Source: Oceanobacillus limi (GTDB taxonomy: Bacteria > Bacillota > Bacilli > Bacillales > Amphibacillaceae). From it: a stretch of 64,000 nucleotides of DNA. The position numbers and the translations under genes were made by a program. The DNA is taken from the NCBI RefSeq assembly GCF_900111445.1, contig NZ_FOHE01000001.1, forward strand, positions 248,001 through 312,000, read 5' to 3'. Under the pieces are notes generated by a model. It had not been told where the DNA came from and did not search any database. It worked only from the letters and a program-made list of their open reading frames with translations. How positions within the stretch are numbered: the stretch's first letter is position 1; every line of letters begins with the position of its first letter. Shown in pieces: positions 45,148-53,493 of this stretch.

Positions 45148-45335
45148 AGACTTCAACCCCTTCCATAAGGGATTTAAAGCCGCCGATACTGCTCCACTTA
45201 CTTTTTGTCCGATTCACCTTACACTTCCTGTCTCTATCATTATACTATATTTTGCTAATTTGAATATGTAATTAACGGGAAATGGTACAATATTCACGGA
45301 AATCTGTATGTTATGACAATATTACTAGAATAGCC

Positions 45336-46436
45336 CTATGAAATGGGAATATGTCTTGTATAATCATCTTTATATTTCCGATAAAAAGCAATCATTGGTT
45401 CAAGTGTTTCCTTTAGGTCAGGACAAGTGATTCCAGAACCCTGTAAATCGGTAACTGCTTGGGAGCAATCATAGGTTGCATGAATGAGAAAGTAATCCAT
45501 TGCTTCCGGCTCAGCTTTCAGCCATTTTCGCACTGGTTTATATGCTAGTGGTGCTTTAGCAGCTGTGATAGGGATTGTCCCTTTAGGACTTTTCCCAAGA
45601 TAATAAGAGGTTAATAGCTGCTGTATTTCCCACATTTGATAAGGGTTAGGATCTGTTAAATGATAGGTTTTCCCTTCACCAATTGGATGAATTGCTAAAT
45701 AACTAGTTGCCTGTAAGACATAGTCCACTGGCACAAAATTTCCTTCAGCATTACCATCGCCAATAAAGGGAATGATAGGTGAAAATCTCAATTTATCGAG
45801 TAGATTTAACATGAAGTACAGCCCATCAAATTTAATGGTTGCACCAGTTTTTGAATCACCTTTTACAACACCTGGTCGAATAATCGTAGTAGGAATGGTA
45901 TCTTTTTGTTCTTGTACGAGCACTTCGGCTACATATTTGGTTTGTTCATAATGATTTTTAAAGGCTTGTCCAGCGATCAGTTCGCCTTCCAATATTCGCC
46001 CCTCTCTTTTCCCGGAAACATAAGCGGTACTAAAATAGATATATCGCTCTAATTGTTGTAATCCCTTTATCCAGTTGTTTACATGTTTTGTTCCAGTTAC
46101 ATTTACCTTATACGCGGTAGGTTGTGGAACAACTAGGTCATAGATTGCAGCAAGATGAAAAACATGTGTAACCGTACGTTGAAGTAGTGCTTGTTCCTCG
46201 GATTGGACACCGAGGTTTTCTTTTGTAATATCTCCAATAATGAAAGTGAACTGTTCTTTTTGTAATGGAGACGTATGAATGATTTGTTCCAGGCTGATGG
46301 ATGCTTCTTCTTTGAAATGTGGAAGGACAAGCAAATAGATTTTTTCTATATTTTTATGATGATCGTGGATGAGTTGCTTCAATAGATTCGATGCTAAAAA
46401 ACCAGGATAACCAGTAATAAAGTACGATTGTCCCAT
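45336..46436 (-). CDS. Extended SDR / thioester-reductase-like oxidoreductase
   Basis: A 366-residue extended short-chain dehydrogenase. It opens with YFITGYPGFLASNLL (TGxxGFLA NADP-binding loop), has HLAAIYDL and FSTAYVSG, the catalytic YEQTKYVAE (YxxxK), and IIRPGVVKGDS. The start block and length resemble the reductase domains of acyl-carrier/acyl-CoA reductases (NAD_binding_4). The natural substrate is unknown. ATG 46436 has AAAGGGAG upstream. Confidence 0.85.
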   Translation of the reverse strand: MGQSYFITGYPGFLASNLLKQLIHDHHKNIEKIYLLVLPHFKEEASISLEQIIHTSPLQKEQFTFIIGDITKENLGVQSEEQALLQRTVTHVFHLAAIYDLVVPQPTAYKVNVTGTKHVNNWIKGLQQLERYIYFSTAYVSGKREGRILEGELIAGQAFKNHYEQTKYVAEVLVQEQKDTIPTTIIRPGVVKGDSKTGATIKFDGLYFMLNLLDKLRFSPIIPFIGDGNAEGNFVPVDYVLQATSYLAIHPIGEGKTYHLTDPNPYQMWEIQQLLTSYYLGKSPKGTIPITAAKAPLAYKPVRKWLKAEPEAMDYFLIHATYDCSQAVTDLQGSGITCPDLKETLEPMIAFYRKYKDDYTRHIPIS

Positions 46437-46546
46437 CAAGATTCAACTCCCTTTATGTGTCATACTATCTATTATACTATCTCCTGGTTTCAATGTATGT
46501 TATTTTTACGAATATTTTGGTATTGTAGGACAAAGAGGTGACAAAG

Positions 46547-47833
46547 GTGAGAAAATTTGAACTGGAAAGAGAACTCGTAAATGATTATGATAAAACGAAT
46601 GATACAACTGTGTCTGGAAATAGACTGGCGTATCGCCTTGGTGAACTATCGAAGGTAGGATTAACAAATGATAACGGATCAAATCGTCCCGGTTTTTCCC
46701 AGGAAGAAAAGCGTGCAAAAGAATTAGTGATGGAATGGATGCGTGAAGCTGGTTTATCGGTCCGGATGGATGGAGCCGGTAATGTTTTTGGACGTTTGGA
46801 AGGGAAAAAAGACGTGCCTGCTATTCTTTGTGGTTCCCATGTGGATAGTGTTCCGAATGGAGGTCATTTTGACGGACCTTTAGGTGTCCTTTCTGCATTA
46901 GAAGTCGTGGAGGCGTGGAAGGAGGAAGGGTATCGACCAGAAAAGCCATTTGAGGTTGTCATTTTTTCTGATGAAGAAGGGGCTCGTTTTAATGGTGGAT
47001 TAAGTGGAAGTGAAGCAATGATTGGAGAAGTAGACATGAATCAAAAACTGCTTCTTCAAGATAGCAAAGGAATGTCGTTTGAAGAAGTATTGCAGGATGT
47101 TGGCCTAACAGTTGAAGGGTATCAAGCTGCAAAAAGAAATTTAAATGAAGTAGAAATGTTCATTGAGGTACATATTGAACAAGGGAAGCGGTTGGAAAAA
47201 GAAAACCTTCCTTGTGGCATTGTTACCGGAATTGCTGGTCCTTGTTGGCTAGAAGTTACATTTACGGGAGAAGCCGGGCATGCTGGAAACACGCCAATGA
47301 ACGATCGGAAGGATGCCTTGGTTGCAGCGAGTGAATTTATTCAAAAAGTGAACAAGTTACCTGAAAAGATAAATGATTCTGCCGTGGCAACGATTGGTAA
47401 GTTACAGGTGGAGCCGAATGGGGTTAATGTCATCCCTGGATCCGTCTCATTATATATAGATATTCGTGATATCTACAAAGAAACGAGAGATCAGTTAGTG
47501 GAGGATGTAATTCAACTTGGTCGTGACATCGCAATGAAACAAAGTATGGAAATTAGATTTTCTGAAAAAATGCGAGTCGATCCAGTTCCAATCGAGGAAT
47601 CAACTCAAGCATTATTAGAAGAATCCTTTCGAGCGTGTGGAATCCGTCCGTATAAATTACCAAGTGGTGCAGGTCACGATGCGATGGTTGTTGGTAAAAA
47701 GCTTCCCATTGCGATGGTATTCGTTCAAAGTAAAGATGGGATAAGCCATAATCCAGCAGAGTGGTCTGATTTACAGGATTGTGTACAGACTGTCAACGTG
47801 TTAAAGCGTTACGTGGAGCGTCTACAGGACTAG
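46547..47833 (+). CDS. M20-family N-carbamoyl-amino-acid/allantoate amidohydrolase
   Basis: A 428-residue zinc-dependent amidohydrolase. Metal-binding motifs are GSHVDSVPNGGHFDG (about residues 94-108), FSDEEGARF and the later HVEQGKRLE-type HIEQGKRLE, plus SGAGHDAM near the end. A peptidase-dimerisation domain lies in the middle (AGHAGNTPMNDR). Family enzymes hydrolyse N-carbamoyl amino acids, allantoate or ureidoglycine. No purine-catabolism neighbours are present, so the substrate is open. GTG 46547 is chosen because AGAGGTG ends six bases upstream. Confidence 0.9.
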   Translation: MRKFELERELVNDYDKTNDTTVSGNRLAYRLGELSKVGLTNDNGSNRPGFSQEEKRAKELVMEWMREAGLSVRMDGAGNVFGRLEGKKDVPAILCGSHVDSVPNGGHFDGPLGVLSALEVVEAWKEEGYRPEKPFEVVIFSDEEGARFNGGLSGSEAMIGEVDMNQKLLLQDSKGMSFEEVLQDVGLTVEGYQAAKRNLNEVEMFIEVHIEQGKRLEKENLPCGIVTGIAGPCWLEVTFTGEAGHAGNTPMNDRKDALVAASEFIQKVNKLPEKINDSAVATIGKLQVEPNGVNVIPGSVSLYIDIRDIYKETRDQLVEDVIQLGRDIAMKQSMEIRFSEKMRVDPVPIEESTQALLEESFRACGIRPYKLPSGAGHDAMVVGKKLPIAMVFVQSKDGISHNPAEWSDLQDCVQTVNVLKRYVERLQD

Positions 47834-47908
47834 TGTTACTTCGTTTGCAGATAAGAAAGTATAAAAAATTTGGCTTTGTTAAGCTTACTTACAGTAACAG
47901 CCATGTTT

Positions 47909-47945
47909 AGCTTCAGCGCCCAAACAGGACGCTGAAGCTTTTGTT
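47909..47945 (+). terminator. Terminator after the amidohydrolase gene
   Basis: AGCTTCAGCG (47909-47918) pairs with CGCTGAAGCT (47930-47939), followed by TTTGTT. Confidence 0.8.
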
Positions 47946-48033
47946 CATTAGATTGTTAGAACTTGATCATGCAGTGTGTCTTGGAACCTTTATACTGAAA
48001 CTAAAGAAATGTTGGTAAAGAGGGTGGACACAC

Positions 48034-48840
48034 ATGCTTGATATTATTTTGGATGAATTTCACTTTTCGTCTCTGTGGAATGGAGGTATCTTTTTATTTA
48101 TTTGTTTTGCTGCAATTATTTATTTGTTTTTGCTTCCACAAGACAAGAGACATACGATTTGGAAATCTATTTTATTTTTAGTTGGTCTTGTAAGTATATT
48201 TGTGGCAATTGGTAGCCCAATAAATATTATTGGTAGGATTGAATTTAGTACCCACGTCGTTCAATTAATTCTGTTACTATTTATTGCTCCTGTCCTATTA
48301 ATCTTAGGACGGAAACAAAAAGCAATTGACCAATTGTTGACTATTTCGCCATTGGAAAAAATCATGCAATTTGTTATGCATCCTATTTTTACATTAGGTT
48401 TGTTTATCATATTATTTTATGGATATCACATTCCAGCTGTATTTGATCAAGCGAGAATCGATTTATTTTGGAATTACTTTTACATGTTCGGTTTGTTTCT
48501 CGCAGCCATCTTTATGTGGCTTCCTGTTCTTTCATCAAAAAGGTTTGCTGTGAAACGGAAAGTTCTTTATGTAAGTTGGATGGTCTTCTTAATGCTTCCG
48601 TTTTGTTTACTGCTATGGCTGTCTAATGAGAGCTTTTATAACTTGTACACGGATATGCGTTCGTTTGTCGCGGCTATGGAATTATGTTTACCGCCTGGTG
48701 AATCGTTATCACCAGAATACTTTGAGTTATTGCTACCATTTGATCCAGTAGGAGAACAAAAACAAGGTGGAATCATTTTATTCCTATTTCAACTTATATT
48801 ATGGATCACAACAACCATAATCCTAAGAAGAAGAACCTAA
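48034..48840 (+). CDS. ctaG: Cytochrome c oxidase assembly protein CtaG (caa3-type)
   Basis: A 268-residue protein with seven hydrophobic segments, matching CtaG of Bacillus caa3 oxidase. Characteristic parts are STHVVQLILLLFIAPVLL, YHIPAVFD, MWLPVLSSKR and the late DMRSFVAAMELCLPPGESL. CtaG is needed for assembly of the Cu-containing oxidase; the other cta genes are not in this window. AGAGGGTGG precedes the ATG. The palindromic repeat copy 2 lies just after its stop. Confidence 0.85.
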   Translation: MLDIILDEFHFSSLWNGGIFLFICFAAIIYLFLLPQDKRHTIWKSILFLVGLVSIFVAIGSPINIIGRIEFSTHVVQLILLLFIAPVLLILGRKQKAIDQLLTISPLEKIMQFVMHPIFTLGLFIILFYGYHIPAVFDQARIDLFWNYFYMFGLFLAAIFMWLPVLSSKRFAVKRKVLYVSWMVFLMLPFCLLLWLSNESFYNLYTDMRSFVAAMELCLPPGESLSPEYFELLLPFDPVGEQKQGGIILFLFQLILWITTTIILRRRT

Positions 48841-48848
48841 CGATAAAC

Positions 48849-48894
48849 ACGGTGCCAGGCACTTGTCGAAAATTCGACAAGTGCCTGGCACCGT
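48849..48894. repeat. Palindromic intergenic repeat, copy 2
   Basis: A perfect 22-bp inverted repeat with a 2-nt loop (48849-48870 and 48873-48894). Its core GGTGCCAGGCACTTGTCGA is identical to the repeat at 8444-8484. It starts eight bases past the ctaG stop, where it could act as a terminator, but the following TTTTC run is short. Confidence 0.9.
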
Positions 48895-48940
48895 TTTCAG
48901 AATGTTGTTATAATTAAAGTGTGATATAGGGAGGGGTTGG

Positions 48941-49453
48941 ATGGAAGTTAACGAAAGGGCTCGGAATGAGCTGTGGTCAGAGGTGAGTGGGATATCTGAT
49001 GAGTTATTAAATCAGAATCCAGTTACAAATGGCTGGTCGATGAAACAGATATTGGAACATTTATATTTAATAGAAACTACATTTACAAAATTGATTGAAA
49101 GGCAACTGGAAAGTGGAAAGGATGTAAACGTAAAAAATCAGCCAATCGAATTAACAGTTGACCGAGGTTATAAAGTTAAAGCACCGGAGTTTGCGGTGCC
49201 AAGTGATGACTATGCTAGCTTAGCAGCACTAAAGGAAAAACTAAACACATCTCATCAAGCTTTAAGAAGCCTGTTTCAACGTGCAGACCCGATACAATTA
49301 CAAGCAAAGGGGATTCCACATCCGGCTTTTGGACTTTTGAATTTAAAGCAAGCCTTCGAATTTGTTGGCTATCATGAGCTACGTCATATCGAACAACTGA
49401 AGGAAGTAAAAGAAAAATTAGGTTTGGATAAGAAAAACGAATATCAAGAATAA
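48941..49453 (+). CDS. DinB-superfamily protein
   Basis: A 170-residue four-helix-bundle protein of the DinB/YfiT group. The metal-binding His residues are visible in EHLYLIE (near residue 42) and YHELRHIEQLKEV (near 146). Members act as metal-dependent thiol transferases or have unknown roles. AGGGAGGGG precedes the ATG. Substrate unknown. Confidence 0.88.
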   Translation: MEVNERARNELWSEVSGISDELLNQNPVTNGWSMKQILEHLYLIETTFTKLIERQLESGKDVNVKNQPIELTVDRGYKVKAPEFAVPSDDYASLAALKEKLNTSHQALRSLFQRADPIQLQAKGIPHPAFGLLNLKQAFEFVGYHELRHIEQLKEVKEKLGLDKKNEYQE

Positions 49454-49583
49454 TTTCATTTTAGCCTTAGTAATCATTTTGTCATTTGTTTGAAATATAT
49501 ACCAGCGAAAAAGCCCCCATTTTGGTGTGAATTTTTTGTATAATAGAATTATAGAAATATAGCAACAATTGGGGAGGGGCAGC

Positions 49584-50543
49584 ATGAGAAAGCGTAAAAA
49601 ACTACTAGGGGTCTTTATTGGAATTATTACCGTTCTATTACTAATAGATATCATTGCCGGTTTTTACTTTTATAATCTAGCCATTCAACGGGGACAAAAG
49701 GATTTTCTTCAAGATAATGAGGATTTAGAAGTGTCCGCTGAAGCGATGAAAGAATTTACAGAAGGTGGCTGGCGAGAATGGGTGAAAAATCAAGATTTTG
49801 AAGAGTTAGAACTAAACTCGTTTGATGATTTAACATTAAAGGGGTATCTGTTAGAGGCAGAGGAGCCAACAAATAAGTTGGTTGTAATGGCGCACGGATA
49901 CCTTGGAAATGCCTCGCAAATGGGACTCTACGGTCAATATTACTATGAGGAACTGGGCTATAGTTTTTTCACAGCTGATGCGAGAGGACATGGCAATAGT
50001 GATGGTGATTATTATGGGTTCGGTTGGCATGATCGCTTAGATTATGTGGATTGGATTAATAAGTTAATAGATAAACTTGGCGAGGATACCGAAATAGTGT
50101 TACACGGTCTATCCATGGGTGCTGCAACGGTTCTTATGACGAGTGGTGAGGAATTGCCAGATAACGTGAAAGTCGTTATCGCAGACAGTCCATTTACTAG
50201 TGTGAAAGAGCTTTTTGCCTATCAAATGACTAGGATGTTTCACCTGCCATCTTTTCCAGTGTTAGATACAACTAGCCTAGTCTCGAAAGCAAAAGCAGGT
50301 TACTCGTTTACGGAGGCATCGGCTCTTGTCCAGGTGAAAAAAGCGGAAGTACCGATTCTATATATACACGGCAATGCGGACACATTCGTCCCTACAGAAA
50401 TGACACATGAGTTGTATGACCATACCAGCAGTGAAGCGGAAATGATAACGATTGATGGGGCCAATCATGGGGAGGGGTTTGTGACGCAAAAAGAGAAGTA
50501 TATAAGAACGCTAAATAGTTTTTTGGACAAAAACATGGATTAA
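49584..50543 (+). CDS. Membrane-anchored alpha/beta hydrolase (paralogue)
   Basis: A 319-residue paralogue of the hydrolase at 32355-33305, with an N-terminal membrane segment (about 7-28), AHGYLGNAS, RGHGNSDGDYYGFGWHDRLDY, nucleophile HGLSMGAA, acid HGNADTFVP and His in DGANHGEGF. GGGGAGGGGC precedes the ATG at 49584. A terminator follows. Substrate unknown. Confidence 0.9.
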   Translation: MRKRKKLLGVFIGIITVLLLIDIIAGFYFYNLAIQRGQKDFLQDNEDLEVSAEAMKEFTEGGWREWVKNQDFEELELNSFDDLTLKGYLLEAEEPTNKLVVMAHGYLGNASQMGLYGQYYYEELGYSFFTADARGHGNSDGDYYGFGWHDRLDYVDWINKLIDKLGEDTEIVLHGLSMGAATVLMTSGEELPDNVKVVIADSPFTSVKELFAYQMTRMFHLPSFPVLDTTSLVSKAKAGYSFTEASALVQVKKAEVPILYIHGNADTFVPTEMTHELYDHTSSEAEMITIDGANHGEGFVTQKEKYIRTLNSFLDKNMD

Positions 50544-50554
50544 ATCGATATAAA

Positions 50555-50588
50555 AAATGCTCAGAGTGGAATCTGAGCATTTTTTTAT
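50555..50588. terminator. Terminator between convergent genes
   Basis: AAATGCTCAGA (50555-50565) pairs with TCTGAGCATTT (50572-50582), with more T residues after it. It lies between the hydrolase and a convergent small gene. Confidence 0.85.
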
Positions 50589-50598
50589 GAATCTATTA

Positions 50599-50799
50599 TT
50601 ACCCGATTCGGCTAAAGAAATAATTACCGAAAAGCCAAAACATAGGGGTTAAAATAATCAACAAAAATAAGCCCGTAAACATATATTTTATATATTGTTT
50701 ACGATTTACTCCTTCTCTTAACTCCCAAAGCCCTAATGTTATGAAATATAGTCCTACCAATACGGTGATAATGGGAAGTAGAATAAATAGATCACTCAA
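50599..50799 (-). CDS. Small two-segment membrane protein
   Basis: A 66-residue protein with two hydrophobic segments (about 4-25 and 38-60) separated by a basic loop NRKQYIK. AGGAGGGGTC lies before the TTG start at 50799. The gap up to 51102 on its far side contains no gene I can support. No family recognised. Confidence 0.6.
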   Translation of the reverse strand: MSDLFILLPIITVLVGLYFITLGLWELREGVNRKQYIKYMFTGLFLLIILTPMFWLFGNYFFSRIG

Positions 50800-51102
50800 T
50801 AAGACCCCTCCTGTCTTTTATCATGAAACTTCTCATCTTGTTCAAAAAATAATCGCTCTATCCTATATGTACTCATACTACCACAATATTTTGAAATATA
50901 CTTCATATTGTGTTGGATTAATGTTCCTATTGGTTTATGAAGCAAGTGTATAGGATATATTATTACTCTCGTATAAGTAATCCTTACGCTATTAATAGTC
51001 ATTAGATAATACTAGTTTTTAAGTGATGTTGTTGTTATGATACCTAAAAGGTCAGAATTATTCCTTATAAACCGATTCAATACCGATAGATGGAGGCGAA
51101 CC

Positions 51103-51600
51103 ATGGATATACGAGAGATTCAACATTCCGATGCAGAAAAATTAGCTGATTTGATGCAACAAGTGGATGAAAGTTCACAATATATGCTTTGGGAAGCTGG
51201 AGAACGAAAGATAACCACAGAAGGCTCACAAAAGATGATTACCGGAATTTTGGAGAGTAGAAATTCCAATCTATTCGTTGCTGAGGATAATGGGAAACTA
51301 ATGGGGTATTTACTTGCAATTGGGGGTAATGCAAAGAGAAATAAACATGCTGCTTATCTCGTGATTGGAATTCATTCGGAATGTCGTGGAAAAGGCGTTG
51401 GTACATTATTATTTAATGAAGTAGAACGATGGGCAATGGACCAAAACGTCCATCGTCTAGAATTGACAGTAGTTACCCAAAACGAAGCAGGGTTATCATT
51501 GTATAGAAAAATGGGTTTTGAAATCGAAGGGACGAAAAGGGACTCGTTGTTAATTGATGATAAGTACGTAGATGAATATTATATGTCAAAATTGTTATAG
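51103..51600 (+). CDS. GNAT family N-acetyltransferase
   Basis: A 165-residue acetyltransferase beginning MDIREIQHSDAEKLADLM, with the acetyl-CoA motif GIHSECRGKGVGTLLFNEV and the C-terminal VVTQNEAGLSLYRKMGFEIEG. GATGGAGGCGAACC precedes the chosen ATG (51103). Substrate unknown. Confidence 0.92.
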   Translation: MDIREIQHSDAEKLADLMQQVDESSQYMLWEAGERKITTEGSQKMITGILESRNSNLFVAEDNGKLMGYLLAIGGNAKRNKHAAYLVIGIHSECRGKGVGTLLFNEVERWAMDQNVHRLELTVVTQNEAGLSLYRKMGFEIEGTKRDSLLIDDKYVDEYYMSKLL

Positions 51601-51601
51601 C

Positions 51602-51640
51602 TGACATCCCCCGTGCTTGATTAAAGAACGGGGGATGTCA
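51602..51640. terminator. Strong hairpin between convergent genes
   Basis: TGACATCCCCCGT (51602-51614) pairs perfectly with ACGGGGGATGTCA (51628-51640). It lacks a clear T run on either side, but the position between convergent genes suggests a terminator. Confidence 0.6.
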
Positions 51641-51647
51641 TTAGGTA

Positions 51648-51881
51648 TTATATTGGACTATTATTCGTGAGACTTCCAACGATTTTCTGGGTTATTTTTT
51701 TAATAATAACGTTACTTTGAAAAACAGATACACCTGCTGCAAATATTGCTAATGTGGTGAGAAAAAGAAAGTTACGCATGTTAAACTTGTTCGTATTTTT
51801 AATGATTCGATGTGTTTGAACAATGGACGTGGCAAAAGCAAATAATGCACAAGCAAGGTTTATAAGTATGAGTTTCTTCAA
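51648..51881 (-). CDS. Small membrane protein
   Basis: A 77-residue protein with an N-terminal hydrophobic stretch (about 3-22) and a second one (about 38-60), linked by a basic segment RIIKNTNKFNMR. GGGAGGTTAGTAA precedes the TTG start at 51881. No family recognised. Confidence 0.6.
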   Translation of the reverse strand: MKKLILINLACALFAFATSIVQTHRIIKNTNKFNMRNFLFLTTLAIFAAGVSVFQSNVIIKKITQKIVGSLTNNSPI

Positions 51882-52005
51882 TTACTAACCTCCCATAGAG
51901 CGATGATGTTCGTGCATGGTGTTAAGATTGCATCCGTTATTATGTACATAACTATTCTAATTATTTGCGAATGCAAGTAAAAAATGATCTATCCTTACAG
52001 TAAAA

Positions 52006-52058
52006 CAAAAAGCAGATCCAATACATAATTATCCACTATGTATTGAATCTGCTTTTTG
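52006..52058 (-). terminator. Terminator of the MarR-family gene
   Basis: Two long arms (52006-52027 and 52037-52058) pair with two mismatches, sharing GCAGAT/ATCTGC and a CAATACATA/TATGTATTG core. On the minus strand the hairpin ends in five Ts, about 14 bases past the stop. Confidence 0.85.
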
Positions 52059-52071
52059 GTTTGGAAACGTA

Positions 52072-52581
52072 TTAAGTAGAGGTGTTTAATAAATCATTGG
52101 TTGATTTCATAACAAAGGTGCTGAAAGGCTCACCTAGCAGTTTGTTACTTAATATGGAGCAAACTTCGATGAATTTGGCTAGGTCTTCTTTTGGAATGCT
52201 TTCGATTAACTGAACAATCTGAAGCTCAGTATCTTTTGTGTTTCTACGCATAAAGTCAGTTACAATCTGTTTTCCTTGTTCAGATAATGATATGTTTTTA
52301 ATGCGATGATCAGCACCATTTTTAATCACGACGTAATCGTGCTTGTTTAATTTTTCTAGCTGTCGAAAAACATTTGATATGTTGGTTTGAGTGAGATAAG
52401 TAAGCTGTGACATGTTAATGTCGGAATGAAAATATAGAATCCATAAAATACGGAAGCTAGGAAAGGTTAATTTGGTATTTTTAAGTTCCTTGCGAATATC
52501 ACTTTCAATTTCAGAATTAAGGCCTCTAATAAAGCAAAATAATAAGTAACTATTAGCAAATTGTTCGTTTGGTATATCCAT
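52072..52581 (-). CDS. MarR-family transcriptional regulator
   Basis: A 169-residue winged-helix regulator. The HTH lies at about residues 52-90 (MSQLTYLTQTNISNVFRQLEKL), followed by a beta-wing (VVIKNGADHRIKNISLS) and a dimerisation helix pair; the C-terminus extends beyond the typical MarR length and recalls Hpr/ScoC-like regulators. AAGGAGGGA precedes the ATG. Two copies of a TATCG(A/G)AATATTA element lie in the upstream intergenic region. Confidence 0.88.
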   Translation of the reverse strand: MDIPNEQFANSYLLFCFIRGLNSEIESDIRKELKNTKLTFPSFRILWILYFHSDINMSQLTYLTQTNISNVFRQLEKLNKHDYVVIKNGADHRIKNISLSEQGKQIVTDFMRRNTKDTELQIVQLIESIPKEDLAKFIEVCSILSNKLLGEPFSTFVMKSTNDLLNTST

Positions 52582-52607
52582 TCCCTCCTTAGTAAAAAAA
52601 GTGACTA

Positions 52608-52730
52608 TATCGAAATATTACTATTATTATTTCCATCTTTTAGGAAAATAAATCGATGTTTGATGATAAGTTAATGGTTCGGGTCGAAATAACAATTTAA
52701 CAAACGAAGTATCTTATTATCGGAATATTA
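52608..52730. promoter_or_regulatory. Direct repeat upstream of the MarR-family gene
   Basis: TATCGAAATATTA (52608-52620) and TATCGGAATATTA (52718-52730) differ at one base. They flank the 200-bp region between the divergent MarR and HAD genes and may be operator sites, possibly for the MarR protein. Confidence 0.4.
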
Positions 52731-52836
52731 TGTTAAAATTATTGTAGGAGGCTTTTGGAAGAGGATATCTTATGGGCGGGAAATAAGGCGCCACTGATTG
52801 GGAGTTAAAAAAGTAAGGTTAGGTGGGATGAGGAGT

Positions 52837-53461
52837 ATGATTAAAGCAATTCTTTTCGATTTAGATGGAACACTTTTAAATCGAGATCCATCCGTCTTGC
52901 ATTATATTGAAAATCAGTACCAGCGCTTGACAGAACATGTAAGTCATATTCCAAAAGAAATGTACATTAGAAGATTCGTGGAACTTGATAATCGAGGTTA
53001 TGTTTGGAAGGATAAAGTTTTTCAACAGTTGGTGCATGAATTTAATATTACAGGTGTTACATCGGAGGAATTGCTCCAAGACTACATCCGTAATTTTAAA
53101 CATTACTGTGTGCCATTTTCGAATCTTATCCCTACATTAGAAGTGTTGTGGGAAGAAAATATCACGCTTGGATTAATTACTAATGGGAAAGGTCACTTCC
53201 AGATGAACAATATAAGGGCTCTAGGGATAGAAGCATTCTTTGAAACGATTCTCATATCAGAGTGGGAAGGTATAAAGAAACCCGATCCGCAGATCTTTGA
53301 AAAAGCGCTAGAGCTGCTTGGCGTGTCGCCGGCTGAAAGTATTTTTGTTGGTGATCATCCAGAAAACGATATGGGTGAAAAACGATGGCTGGGATGATGT
53401 TACCGCGGACGGTACGATAGAAGATTTACATGAAATCCTTCCATTATTAGATAAATTATAA
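52837..53461 (+). pseudogene. HAD-family hydrolase with internal deletion/frameshift
   Basis: Reading from ATG 52837 (AGGTGGG nine bases upstream), a HAD hydrolase is clear: KAILFDLDGTLLNRD (motif I), LGLITNGKG (motif II), ISEWEGIKKPDPQIF and IFVGDHPENDM (motif IV). The frame then stops at 53397 after GEKRWLG. A second frame resumes with NDGWDDVTADGTIEDLHEIL to 53461, the expected family C-terminus. The segment that usually joins these parts (about 12-15 residues) is missing, so a short out-of-frame deletion truncated the gene. Confidence 0.75.
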
Positions 53462-53493
53462 CATGATGTCCAATATTTAAAGAAGGTGGCAAA

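Noticed and set aside
45074-45271. 65-codon plus-strand frame opposite the toxin gene
   Set aside because: It has no ribosome binding site, and the opposite strand has a better-supported toxin frame with signals.
52745-52800. 17-codon TTG frame with GTAGGAGG before the HAD gene
   Set aside because: The ribosome binding site is good but the frame is very short, has no recognisable features and may be a chance or leader frame.
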